From Massilia sp. (GTDB lineage Bacteria; Pseudomonadota; Gammaproteobacteria; Burkholderiales; Burkholderiaceae_D), in NCBI GenBank assembly GCA_028291845.1, contig JAQGNM010000362.1, positions 1-34,112 of the forward strand: a DNA stretch of 34,112 nucleotides. Reading direction: 5' to 3'. Shown in pieces: positions 15,620 through 22,995 of the stretch; within the stretch, counting starts at the first letter, position 1; every line of letters begins with the position of its first letter. The notes under the pieces are model-generated. The model had not been told where the DNA came from, ran no database searches, and was given only the letters and a program-made list of their open reading frames with translations. The translations under genes and the position numbers were made by a program.

Positions 15620-15868
15620 CTAATCATCGCGGAACATTGCTGGCAGATCGGCCTCGGTCGGTCGACCTTTGCCGGGTGCAATGGTAACGGTCAGATCGAG
15701 CGCACGTGCAATACGCAAAAGCCGCCGCAAGCCGATATCGGTCTGGCCCGCAAAAAAGCTGTTCAAGGTGCGGCGGCTGATCCCGGCAGATTTCGCCAGC
15801 GACTCCTGCGTCATGTTCCGTTCCGCGCGTCTCAGTTCAATCACCCGGATAAGATCTACAATGTCCAT
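15620..15868 (-). CDS. HipB-like XRE-family antitoxin
   Basis: From the ATG at 15868 (MDIVDLIRVIELRRAERNMTQ) the protein is 82 residues with a helix-turn-helix of the Cro/C1 type at about 17-62 (RNMTQESLAKSAGISRRTLNSFFAGQ). An alternative ATG at 15895 adds nine residues but would place operator 1 inside the coding region; neither start has a clear ribosome binding site. The C-terminal tail (APGKGRPTEADLPAMFRDD) may contact the toxin or be a degradation tag. HipB-type proteins bind the toxin as dimers and repress their own operon. Two palindromes just upstream fit that role. Confidence 0.88.
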   Translation of the reverse strand: MDIVDLIRVIELRRAERNMTQESLAKSAGISRRTLNSFFAGQTDIGLRRLLRIARALDLTVTIAPGKGRPTEADLPAMFRDD

Positions 15869-15884
15869 GTGCAGAGTATTGCAC
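15869..15884. promoter_or_regulatory. hipBA operator 1
   Basis: GTGCA-N6-TGCAC, a perfect 5+5 palindrome with spacer GAGTAT, abutting the preferred antitoxin start codon. It is the pair of operator 2, forty base pairs away. Confidence 0.75.
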
Positions 15885-15908
15885 AATTTATTCATTTTTA
15901 GCTAAATC

Positions 15909-15924
15909 GTGCAGTATATTGCAC
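15909..15924. promoter_or_regulatory. hipBA operator 2 with embedded -10 box
   Basis: GTGCA-N6-TGCAC with spacer GTATAT. On the minus strand it contains TATACT (15913-15918), a five-of-six -10 hexamer, so a bound repressor would block the polymerase. It lies 9 bp beyond the stop codon of the upstream patatin-like gene. No good -35 is visible. Confidence 0.75.
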
Positions 15925-15932
15925 AAATTTCC

Positions 15933-17015
15933 CTAGATGGATCGTATCATGGTGCTGTCGGGGTTTGCCAGAAAAGCCGCGAATTCGTCCCGTAAACGCC
16001 CGCCTTCGCCGATGGCGCGCTGCCAGGCAGCGATGCGGGCATCGTGATCGAGCCCGTGAAACGTGAAATCCTTGCGGTCGGGCAGCTTGGCGCGCGGCAG
16101 GGTTTGCAGGAACTGCCGCGATGGCGCGACGATCAATACGTTGTCGAGCCAGTTGCGTTGCGGGCCGCGGGCGGCGCGCCGCCACGGCAACGACTTGTCG
16201 AGCCAGCCTGGAATGATGTGCTCGCCAAAGTGGGGATACAGCACGATGTCGCCGGCCTGGCGCGCGTATGGCAAGGCCAGGTGGTAGTCGCTGATGCCGC
16301 CGTCCCAGTAGTGGCCGGGCGGCGCCCCTGGTAAATCGCGCACCGGTTGCATGATCAGCGGCAGGCTGCCCGAGGCCAACAAGGCAGGCGCCAGATTGTC
16401 GGCGTCGAGGTGGGCGAAATGGGTCGTAAAATCGTCGAAACGCTGATGCAGCCAGCCGGCGCCGCCGCGCGCATCGCCCAGCACCACCCGTTCGACCATG
16501 CGGGCCAGCGCGCGCCGCCCGGTCAGGTTGCGCAGCGCGGCGGCGGCAAACCCGCGCATCTCGGCCCGTCTGCCGACTGGGCCGGCCAGCGCGCCGATGC
16601 CGCGGTTGGTGATCAGGTGCAGGCGATAATCGCGGTTGTTTAATATGTCGTGCTCGTGGCCGCCGATAAAATTGGCAAGCAGATCGCGGCAGACGGCATC
16701 GATTTCGGACTGCGACGGTTTTGCCGTGTAGCGCTGGTTGCTGTAGAGCTGGCCGAGGCGGGCGAACGCCGCCACCGGATCGCGTTGACAGGCCGCCGCC
16801 ATCCGCCAGGCGCCGATCGAGGAGCCGATCAGGGTACGCGCACGGGGAGACCCCGGCAGCCAGCTGCCGAAGACAAATTGGTCGAGCGCCTGAAAAATCA
16901 GGCCCTTGGCACCACCGGCGGCGCCGGGAATGATGCCGATATCGGCCGCTTGCAGCCCGTTCGCGCGGATACGGGCCAGCGCCAGTGGCCCGGCGTGAAA
17001 AGTCAGAGAACTCAT
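15933..17015 (-). CDS. Patatin-like phospholipase family protein
   Basis: Starting at MSSLTFHAGP (17015) the protein has 360 residues; an upstream extension to 17132 overlaps the divergent gene's start and is ignored. The Gly-rich oxyanion segment GAAGGAKGL is at 31-39, the nucleophile elbow GSSIG (Ser66) at 64-68, and the catalytic Asp motif DGG at 238-240, which together define a Ser-Asp dyad of the patatin type. There is no signal peptide or membrane segment, so it should act in the cytosol or at the membrane face. Family members hydrolyse acyl chains from phospholipids or other esters; the substrate is not predictable. It shares an intergenic region of 111 bp with a secreted hydrolase on the other strand. 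In E. coli no such gene lies between pth and ychF. Confidence 0.82.
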   Translation of the reverse strand: MSSLTFHAGPLALARIRANGLQAADIGIIPGAAGGAKGLIFQALDQFVFGSWLPGSPRARTLIGSSIGAWRMAAACQRDPVAAFARLGQLYSNQRYTAKPSQSEIDAVCRDLLANFIGGHEHDILNNRDYRLHLITNRGIGALAGPVGRRAEMRGFAAAALRNLTGRRALARMVERVVLGDARGGAGWLHQRFDDFTTHFAHLDADNLAPALLASGSLPLIMQPVRDLPGAPPGHYWDGGISDYHLALPYARQAGDIVLYPHFGEHIIPGWLDKSLPWRRAARGPQRNWLDNVLIVAPSRQFLQTLPRAKLPDRKDFTFHGLDHDARIAAWQRAIGEGGRLRDEFAAFLANPDSTMIRSI

Positions 17016-17126
17016 GGTGAGATTATCGCATCGGGCGCTGCCAGCTGCTGCGCCATGCATATTCGAAACTAATTGCCCCGAGAAATTAATTAAACTAAGC
17101 TCGTTTTTTTGTTCAATGAGTTTCCC

Positions 17127-18674
17127 ATGCATTATTTCGCCCCGCAGTGCCTTTTGTCTCGCTTATTCATGACCATCGCGTTGATCACGGCCGTGCCCTT
17201 GGCCGGCGCCGCCGACCTGACCTTGACGCCGGCGGCCGGGCCGCATGCGGTGGGCTTGCGCGTGATTGCCCAGGCCGACGCGAGCCGGGTCACCCTGGCC
17301 GAACCCGACGCCTTCGGCAACAGCCGCCATCCCGAGCGCGCGCGGCCAATGCAGACGCTGGTTTGGTATCCGGCGGCCGCTGCTGGCACGCAGGTGCAAT
17401 ATCTCGATTACATGAAAACCGCTTTGACGGAGAACGACGCCGCCCGGCCGGCGGCGGAATTGGCCAGGGAAGGTGCTTCTTTGCTCACCGGAAACGCAGC
17501 CGCCCGCGCGCGCCTTCAGCACAGCATGCTGGCAACGCGCGACGCCGCCCCGGCGGCGGGCAGCTATCCGGTGATTATCTACGCGCCCAGTTTCGCCGCC
17601 CCGGCCCATGAAAATGCCGACCTGTGCGAATACCTCGCCAGCCATGGTTATATCGTGCTGGCCAGCGCCAGCCGCGGTCCGCGCACCGCTGTCATGACCG
17701 ACGACCTCGAGGGGGTGGAAGCGCAGGCGACCGATATCGCCTGGCTGAGCGGGTTTGCCGCCACCGTTCCCGGCGCCGACCTGCGCCAGGTGGCGGTGGT
17801 CGGGTTCAGTTGGGGCGGCCTGGCCAACGTGTTCGCCGCGGCGCGCTCGGCGCGCATCAAGGCGCTGGTCAGCCTGGACGGTTCGGTGCGCAGCTATCCA
17901 CAATTGATTGCCGCCGCCACCTACGTGACGCCGGCCAGCGTGGCCGTGCCGATGTTGTCGATCGGCTCGGCGCCGCAATCGATCGAGCGGCTCAACGAGC
18001 GCGAAAAAAGCACCGCCAGCAGCTTTTTGAACAGCATGAAGTTTTCCGACGTTTATCTGGCGACCAATATGTGGATGGAGCACATGCACTTCGCCGGTAG
18101 AACCTTGCGCATTCAAAGCGACGACGGTTTCAAGGACTACTCGCGCGACGAACTGGCGCTGGCGTCGACCTGGAACGCCCGCTACGTGCGCGCCTTTCTC
18201 GACGCCTATCTCAAGCACGACGCGCCGGCCAAGGCCTTCCTCGGCAATGGGCCGGTGGCCAATGGCGTGCCGAAACACATGATGGCGATGACGGTGCGGC
18301 CGGCCAAGGCCGTGGTGCCGTCCGAAAGCGCGTTCCTGGAACAGTTCAACCGCCGCCGGCAGCAGGACGCCGTGCCGATCTTCGAAGCGATGCGCAAGGA
18401 CCAGCCAGGGTTCACCCTGACGCCGATCCAGCTGAACAACTGGGGTTACGAATTATTGCGGGCCAAGCCATCGCAGCCGCGCGGCGCCATCGAGCTGTTC
18501 AAGCTGGCCATTTTTATCGAGCCAAAATGGGGCGACGTGCACGACAGCCTGGGCGAAGCGTACGAAGCGGCGGGCGAAAAAACGCTGGCCATCGCCGCCT
18601 ACCAACAGGCGCTGGCGCTCGATCCATCGCAGGCAAACTCGGCGCAACGTTTGAAAGTGTTGCGCGCGCAATAA
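17127..18674 (+). CDS. Secreted alpha/beta hydrolase with C-terminal TPR segment
   Basis: The start at 17127 (MHYFAPQCLLSRLFMTIALITAVPLAGAAD) gives 515 residues with a signal peptide, probable cut after AGA near residue 28. The hydrolase domain is like dienelactone hydrolase/PAF-acetylhydrolase: PVIIYAPSFAAPAHENADLCEYLASHGYIV (149-178) and the elbow VVGFSWGG (224-231, nucleophile Ser228), followed by LVSLDGS. The catalytic His is likely in the MWMEHMHF region or after it. About residues 435-515 form two TPR-like repeats (KWGDVHDSLGEAYEAAGEKTLAIAAYQQALALDPS). That fusion suggests protein binding in the periplasm. The natural substrate is unknown. It faces pth with a 7-bp gap and no terminator between them. 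Confidence 0.75.
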   Translation: MHYFAPQCLLSRLFMTIALITAVPLAGAADLTLTPAAGPHAVGLRVIAQADASRVTLAEPDAFGNSRHPERARPMQTLVWYPAAAAGTQVQYLDYMKTALTENDAARPAAELAREGASLLTGNAAARARLQHSMLATRDAAPAAGSYPVIIYAPSFAAPAHENADLCEYLASHGYIVLASASRGPRTAVMTDDLEGVEAQATDIAWLSGFAATVPGADLRQVAVVGFSWGGLANVFAAARSARIKALVSLDGSVRSYPQLIAAATYVTPASVAVPMLSIGSAPQSIERLNEREKSTASSFLNSMKFSDVYLATNMWMEHMHFAGRTLRIQSDDGFKDYSRDELALASTWNARYVRAFLDAYLKHDAPAKAFLGNGPVANGVPKHMMAMTVRPAKAVVPSESAFLEQFNRRRQQDAVPIFEAMRKDQPGFTLTPIQLNNWGYELLRAKPSQPRGAIELFKLAIFIEPKWGDVHDSLGEAYEAAGEKTLAIAAYQQALALDPSQANSAQRLKVLRAQ

Positions 18675-18681
18675 AACATCG

Positions 18682-19266
18682 TCAGGCGGTGTGCAGCTGC
18701 ATGGTGGCGGCGTCGAACTTGCCATCAAAAACCAGCGGCAGCACCCGTAAGGCTTTGTCGATGGCTTCCTCGATCAGCGATTGCTCTTCCTTGCGCGGGG
18801 GTTGCAGCACGAAATCGGCGACCGCTTGCTGTGTATTGCGGCTACGCGGATGGCCGATGCCGATGCGCAAGCGCCAGTAATCCTGGGTGCCCAGCGCCGA
18901 GGTGATGTCCTTCAGACCGTTGTGGCCGCCGGATGAACCGCCTTTTTTCATCTTGACGGTGCCAGGGGACAGATCGAGTTCGTCGTGCACCACCAGGATT
19001 TCATCCGGGTTGATTTTATAAAAACGCGCCAGTTGGCCGACCGACAGGCCGGAGCGGTTCATGAAAGTGAGCGGCTCGAGCAAAAACACATCGTTGCCGC
19101 CGATTTTGGCTTTTCCCACCTTGGCGTTGAAACGCGATTCGTGCTGCAGGCGGCAGCCTGGCAGGCTGTTGGCAAGGTTGTCGACCAGCCAGAAGCCGGC
19201 ATTGTGGCGGGTTTGTTCATATTCGGGGCCGGGGTTGCCGAGGCCGACGATCAGGCGGATGGACAT
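18682..19266 (-). CDS. pth: Peptidyl-tRNA hydrolase
   Basis: The 194-residue protein has the full Pth pattern: [22 protein letters not shown] (residues 5-26, with the catalytic His21), FMNRSG near 68-73 (substrate Asn), [28 protein letters not shown] and RIGIGHPRS. It releases amino acids from stalled or drop-off peptidyl-tRNAs. It follows rplY on the same strand, the standard pairing. The two are separated by the rplY terminator, so pth probably depends on read-through or its own promoter. Confidence 0.97.
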   Translation of the reverse strand: MSIRLIVGLGNPGPEYEQTRHNAGFWLVDNLANSLPGCRLQHESRFNAKVGKAKIGGNDVFLLEPLTFMNRSGLSVGQLARFYKINPDEILVVHDELDLSPGTVKMKKGGSSGGHNGLKDITSALGTQDYWRLRIGIGHPRSRNTQQAVADFVLQPPRKEEQSLIEEAIDKALRVLPLVFDGKFDAATMQLHTA

Positions 19267-19342
19267 ATCAGATAATTAGGAATACAAAAGGTGCAGAGTA
19301 AGGCAAAACGTGCAAATGAAGTGCTTCCTGAAATACAGCGAA

Positions 19343-19378
19343 AAAAAACCCGCCGGGCCGGAGCCGAGCGGGTTTTTT
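19343..19378 (-). terminator. Intrinsic terminator after rplY
   Basis: AAAAAACCCGC (19343-19353) pairs with GCGGGTTTTTT (19368-19378), and on the minus strand the stem ends in a run of eight T. The 14-base loop is GC-rich. It is 16 bp beyond the rplY stop and separates rplY from pth. Confidence 0.88.
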
Positions 19379-19394
19379 ATTTACCGATGAAGAA

Positions 19395-20021
19395 TTACTT
19401 CTTCTTGGCATCCGCTTCGGCTTCGGCGGCAGGCGCTTCGGCAGCAGCTTCGTCCGACACTTTACCGGCTGGGATGGCAGCGGTGGCAACGGTTTGGTCG
19501 TCGCCGTGAGCAACAACGGTCACGCCTTTAGGCAGGGTCAGTGCCGACACGTGGATCGAATTGCCGACTTCGATGTTGGCCAGGTCGACTTCGATGAATT
19601 CCGGCAGATCGGCTGGCAGGCAGGAGATGTCCAGATCGGTCAGCACGTGCGAAATGACAGCACCGCTCAGTTTCACCGCAGGCGAGACGTCGGCGTTGAT
19701 GAAGTGCAGCGCGACTTTCTTGTGGATCGGCTGATTCGAGTCGACGCGCTGGAAGTCAGCGTGCAGCACCAGTTGTTTAAAAGCGTGCATTTGGAAGTCG
19801 CGCAGCACGACTTGCTGGCTGGCGCCGTCGATTTCGAGGTCGAGGACCGAACCGTGGAAGGCTTCTTTCTTCAGCGCGTGGTACAGCGCGTTGCCGTCCA
19901 GCGAGATCAGTACGGGAGCAGCGGTGCCGCCGTAGATGATGCCAGGCGTCTGGCCGGAATTACGCAGGCGGCGGCTCGCTCCGGACCCCTGCAAAGTGCG
20001 ATTAAAGGCGATAACTTTCAT
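19395..20021 (-). CDS. rplY: 50S ribosomal protein L25 (general stress protein CTC type)
   Basis: The start at 20021 ([23 protein letters not shown]) is preceded by GGAG; the longer frame to 20099 is not supported. The protein has 208 residues: an N-terminal 5S-rRNA-binding L25 domain (about 1-95, with PGIIYGG and [21 protein letters not shown]) and the TL5/CTC C-terminal beta domain (about 96-190). An Ala/Glu-rich acidic tail ends in KKK. This long form is usual in betaproteobacteria, whereas E. coli has only the first domain. It lies downstream of prs. Confidence 0.96.
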   Translation of the reverse strand: MKVIAFNRTLQGSGASRRLRNSGQTPGIIYGGTAAPVLISLDGNALYHALKKEAFHGSVLDLEIDGASQQVVLRDFQMHAFKQLVLHADFQRVDSNQPIHKKVALHFINADVSPAVKLSGAVISHVLTDLDISCLPADLPEFIEVDLANIEVGNSIHVSALTLPKGVTVVAHGDDQTVATAAIPAGKVSDEAAAEAPAAEAEADAKKK

Positions 20022-20145
20022 GTGTTGCTCCATTAAGTGCGGGACTGAATTGTCCCGCGGTTGAAACGCCCGCGACCAGGCGTTTCCAAAGTCGGCCACT
20101 GGTATGTTGTGACCGATAAAACTGTGAATTACTTAAAACGGCAAC

Positions 20146-20171
20146 GGCGCCCTGGCTGTGGCCGGGGCGCC
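20146..20171 (-). terminator. Hairpin between prs and rplY (possible attenuator or weak terminator)
   Basis: GGCGCCC (20146-20152) pairs with GGGCGCC (20165-20171), GC-only, with a 12-base loop. On the minus strand it is followed by GTTGCCGTTTTAAG, a poor T-run. It lies 23 bp past the prs stop. Confidence 0.45.
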
Positions 20172-20194
20172 GCGGGGAACCAAAACAGCGGTTC

Positions 20195-21145
20195 TTAGTC
20201 GATAAACAGGGAGATCACCGAATCTCCCTTGATGATGCGTTTGAACGTTTCAGCCAGCAGCGGCGCGCACGACACCTGGCGGATCTTGCCGCAGGCGGCA
20301 GCGGCAGGCGACAGCGGAATCGTGTCCGTCACCACCAGCTCGTCGAGCGGCGAGGCGGCGATACGGTCGATCGCCGGACCGGACAGCACCGGGTGGGTGC
20401 AATACGCCACCACTTTCTTGGCGCCGCGCGATTTGAGCACTTCGGCTGCCTTGGTGAGCGTACCGGCGGTATCGACCATGTCGTCCATGATGACGCAGTT
20501 GCGCCCTTCGACTTCACCGATGATGTTCATCACTTGCGACACGTTCGCCTTCGGGCGGCGCTTGTCGATGATGGCCAGATCGCAGCCGAGGCGCTTGGCC
20601 AGCGCACGGGCGCGCACCACGCCGCCGACGTCGGGCGAGACCACCAGCAGGTCGTCGTAGTTTTTCTTTTGCAGGTCGCCCAGCAGCAAGGGCGATGCGT
20701 AGATATTGTCAACCGGGATGTCGAAAAAGCCCTGAATCTGGTCGGCGTGCAAATCCATGATAAGGACGCGCTCGACACCGGCTTTTTCCAGCATGTTGGC
20801 GACCACTTTGGCCGAGATGGCCACGCGCGCCGAACGGGGGCGGCGATCCTGGCGGGCATAACCGAAATACGGGATGGCGGCGGTGATGCGGCCGGCGGAG
20901 GCGCGTTTCAGGGCATCGACCATCAGGATGATTTCCATCAGGCTGTCGTTGGTGGGTGCGCACGTCGATTGCAGAACAAAAACGTCTTTACCGCGGACGT
21001 TCTCGTTAATCTCGACCATCACTTCGCCATCGGAAAACTTCGATACCACTGCCTTGCCGAGGGGGATGCCGAGATTTTTTACGACTCCTTCCGCCAGCGC
21101 CGGATTAGCGTTGCCGGTAAAAACCATCAGGTTTTCGTAAGCCAT
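20195..21145 (-). CDS. prs: Ribose-phosphate pyrophosphokinase
   Basis: The start at 21145 ([20 protein letters not shown]) gives 316 residues, the normal length. The flexible-loop stretch [22 protein letters not shown], the catalytic [20 protein letters not shown] and the PRPP-binding [14 protein letters not shown] are all present. It makes PRPP from ribose 5-phosphate and ATP for purine, pyrimidine, histidine, tryptophan and NAD synthesis. tRNA-Gln and ispE lie upstream on the same strand, an order known from many proteobacteria. Confidence 0.97.
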   Translation of the reverse strand: MAYENLMVFTGNANPALAEGVVKNLGIPLGKAVVSKFSDGEVMVEINENVRGKDVFVLQSTCAPTNDSLMEIILMVDALKRASAGRITAAIPYFGYARQDRRPRSARVAISAKVVANMLEKAGVERVLIMDLHADQIQGFFDIPVDNIYASPLLLGDLQKKNYDDLLVVSPDVGGVVRARALAKRLGCDLAIIDKRRPKANVSQVMNIIGEVEGRNCVIMDDMVDTAGTLTKAAEVLKSRGAKKVVAYCTHPVLSGPAIDRIAASPLDELVVTDTIPLSPAAAACGKIRQVSCAPLLAETFKRIIKGDSVISLFID

Positions 21146-21295
21146 GGGAGTCCCAAGAGAAAATACGTTGAAGGCTTGATGTAACGCCAGTCCACTGAAA
21201 GCCGACTGCCGCTGTACTAAAGAGTGGCCCGAGCGCGGGTCCGGCGATCTTGGCGGCTGGACGCGAATGGCGCATCGACAGTCCGACAAAATGAA

Positions 21296-21372
21296 TGGCA
21301 GGGGAACAAGGATTCGAACCTTGGTATGCTGGAATCAAAATCCAGTGCCTTAACCAGCTTGGCGATTCCCCT
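21296..21372 (-). tRNA. tRNA-Gln (anticodon TTG)
   Basis: The minus strand from 21372 folds as a standard tRNA: acceptor AGGGGAA pairs with TTCCCCT, the anticodon arm is CTGGA-TTTTGAT-TCCAG with anticodon TTG, the T arm contains GGTTCGAATCC, and the encoded CCA ends at 21296. The order ispE - tRNA-Gln - prs matches known proteobacterial gene order. No integrase or duplicated 3' end is nearby. Confidence 0.96.
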
Positions 21373-21438
21373 ACGCAACTGCTTGCTTGTCGCAATGTAG
21401 GACGCATTGTATCGTCAAACATCACGCCAGGCCAAATT

Positions 21439-22353
21439 CTATTCGATAACACCATCAATTTGCAACTGCGCCAGCAGCGGATGCGCTTGCAGTGAACCGG
21501 CGATAAACGCACGCCATGTCGGCGGCACTTGCGCCAGCACCGCGCGGGCTGCGGCTTCGTCGGCAAACGCGCAAAACACGCATGCTCCTGAACCCGTCAT
21601 CCTGGCGTCGCCGTATGCCCCGAGCCATTCGACCGCCTCGGCTACCGGCGGGAACAAGCGCGTTGCAACTGCTTGCAAATCGTTTTTACCAAACCCCTTG
21701 AGACCGCTTTCTGTCTTCAGGTGTCTGGAAAAGTCCGTTATTCTGACCGGTTTCGAGTCCCTTGTCAAATCATCGGCGCAGAAAATTGATGCGGTCGGCA
21801 CTTCGATACCGGGAGCGATGACCAGGTAGCAGCAGTCGGGCGTGGCGACCGGCTGCATGCGCTCGCCCACGCCTTCGACGAAGGCATTGCGGCCGAATAC
21901 AAAAAACGGGATGTCGGCGCCCAGCGGCAAACCCAGCGCCATCAGTTCGTCAGTCGTAAAACCCGCCTGCCACAGGTGATTGACGGCCATCAAAGCGGTG
22001 GCGGCGTCCGACGAGCCGCCGCCGAGTCCGCCGCCCATCGGCAAGCGTTTGACGATACCGACGTCGACGCCGGGCGGCAGCGCGCCATGTTTTTCACGGT
22101 AGGCCGCCTGCAACAGGCGCAGCGCACGCACCACCAGGTCGCTCTCGGCGGGCACGCCCGGCAGATCGCTGGTGCGCACGATCAAGTCGTCGCCGCGCAA
22201 TTCAAAATCGAGGCTGTCGCCGTAATCGATCAGCTGAAACACCGATTGCAGCAAGTGGTAACCATCGGCGCGCCGTCCCGTGACATGCAAAAACAGGTTG
22301 AGCTTGGCCGGCGCCGGGCAGTTGCGCAGCGATCGCAATGCATGCACGCCCAT
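21439..22353 (-). CDS. ispE: 4-diphosphocytidyl-2-C-methyl-D-erythritol kinase
   Basis: The start at 22353 (MGVHALRSLRNCPAPAKLNLFLHV) gives 304 residues; the open frame upstream lies inside lolB and is not used. PAPAKLNLFLHVTGRRADGYHLL is the conserved N-terminus, PMGGGLGGGSSDAATAL is the GHMP-kinase ATP loop and MTGSGACVF is the C-terminal glycine motif. It phosphorylates CDP-methylerythritol in the MEP isoprenoid pathway. It starts one base past the lolB stop, so the two are likely coupled. Confidence 0.95.
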   Translation of the reverse strand: MGVHALRSLRNCPAPAKLNLFLHVTGRRADGYHLLQSVFQLIDYGDSLDFELRGDDLIVRTSDLPGVPAESDLVVRALRLLQAAYREKHGALPPGVDVGIVKRLPMGGGLGGGSSDAATALMAVNHLWQAGFTTDELMALGLPLGADIPFFVFGRNAFVEGVGERMQPVATPDCCYLVIAPGIEVPTASIFCADDLTRDSKPVRITDFSRHLKTESGLKGFGKNDLQAVATRLFPPVAEAVEWLGAYGDARMTGSGACVFCAFADEAAARAVLAQVPPTWRAFIAGSLQAHPLLAQLQIDGVIE

Positions 22354-22354
22354 G

Positions 22355-22960
22355 TCAGCCCTGGCCGTCAAGCACGATGCGGATCGCCAGTTCCTCGGCG
22401 TTGCCTGCCCCATCGCGTTCGGCGTCGATGCGCTTGGGCGCGGGCCGCCCGTTTGCATCGTTTTGCCACGAAACAAAGCGCAAGCGCCAGCCATCGCGCG
22501 TGGTGACAGTGTTGTTGGCGGCCGAGGCCACAAAGCGGCTGCCGTCGGCGGCGGCGGCATAGCCTTGCAACCAGTCACGCAGGCCCGACACCGGCAAGGT
22601 CCAGCCCAGCGATGCGGTGGTCAGCGATTCGAGGTCGGGCGCCACGCGCGGCGCCTTGTCGGCCTGCACCAGGGTCGCCGACTCGGGGGTGACGGTGATG
22701 GTGGCGATGGTGGCCATCGGCGAGGACAGGGTGACGTCGAGGCGGCTGGGGGTTTGCACCCAGGTGAACTTGCCGGTCAGCGATTCCGGCGTGCCATTGT
22801 GCTTGTAATTGACGGACAGGCGGCCGCTGGTGTCGAAGTTGCTGCGGTAGGGGGCGATCAGGCTGGCGGCGGCGCCGCTTTGCTGTGGCGGCGCGACAGT
22901 GGCGCAGCCGCCCAGCAGCGCGGCGCACAGGCCCGCTGCGATGAGGTGATTGACGTGCAT
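22355..22960 (-). CDS. lolB: Outer membrane lipoprotein receptor LolB
   Basis: The 201-residue protein has a lipoprotein signal MHVNHLIAAGLCAALLGGC with lipobox LGGC (Cys19). The rest fits LolB: FDTSGRLSVNYKHNGTPESLTGKFTWVQTPSRLDVTLSSP, and GWTLPVSGLRDWLQGY with the exposed hydrophobic loop region. LolB accepts lipoproteins from LolA and inserts them into the outer membrane. The position next to ispE and prs supports the call, because this fast-evolving protein is often identified by context. Confidence 0.93.
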   Translation of the reverse strand: MHVNHLIAAGLCAALLGGCATVAPPQQSGAAASLIAPYRSNFDTSGRLSVNYKHNGTPESLTGKFTWVQTPSRLDVTLSSPMATIATITVTPESATLVQADKAPRVAPDLESLTTASLGWTLPVSGLRDWLQGYAAAADGSRFVASAANNTVTTRDGWRLRFVSWQNDANGRPAPKRIDAERDGAGNAEELAIRIVLDGQG

Positions 22961-22995
22961 TGGTTCTCAGGTTCTCGCTATCGATTCCGGCTCGC

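Noticed and set aside
21296-21372. tRNA-Gln as an integration site
   Set aside because: Flanks are ispE and prs core genes with no integrase and no second copy of the tRNA 3' end.
21439-22578. Longer IspE starting inside lolB
   Set aside because: The added 75 residues overlap the lolB coding region and have no homology to GHMP kinases; MGVHALRSLRN is the normal N-terminus.
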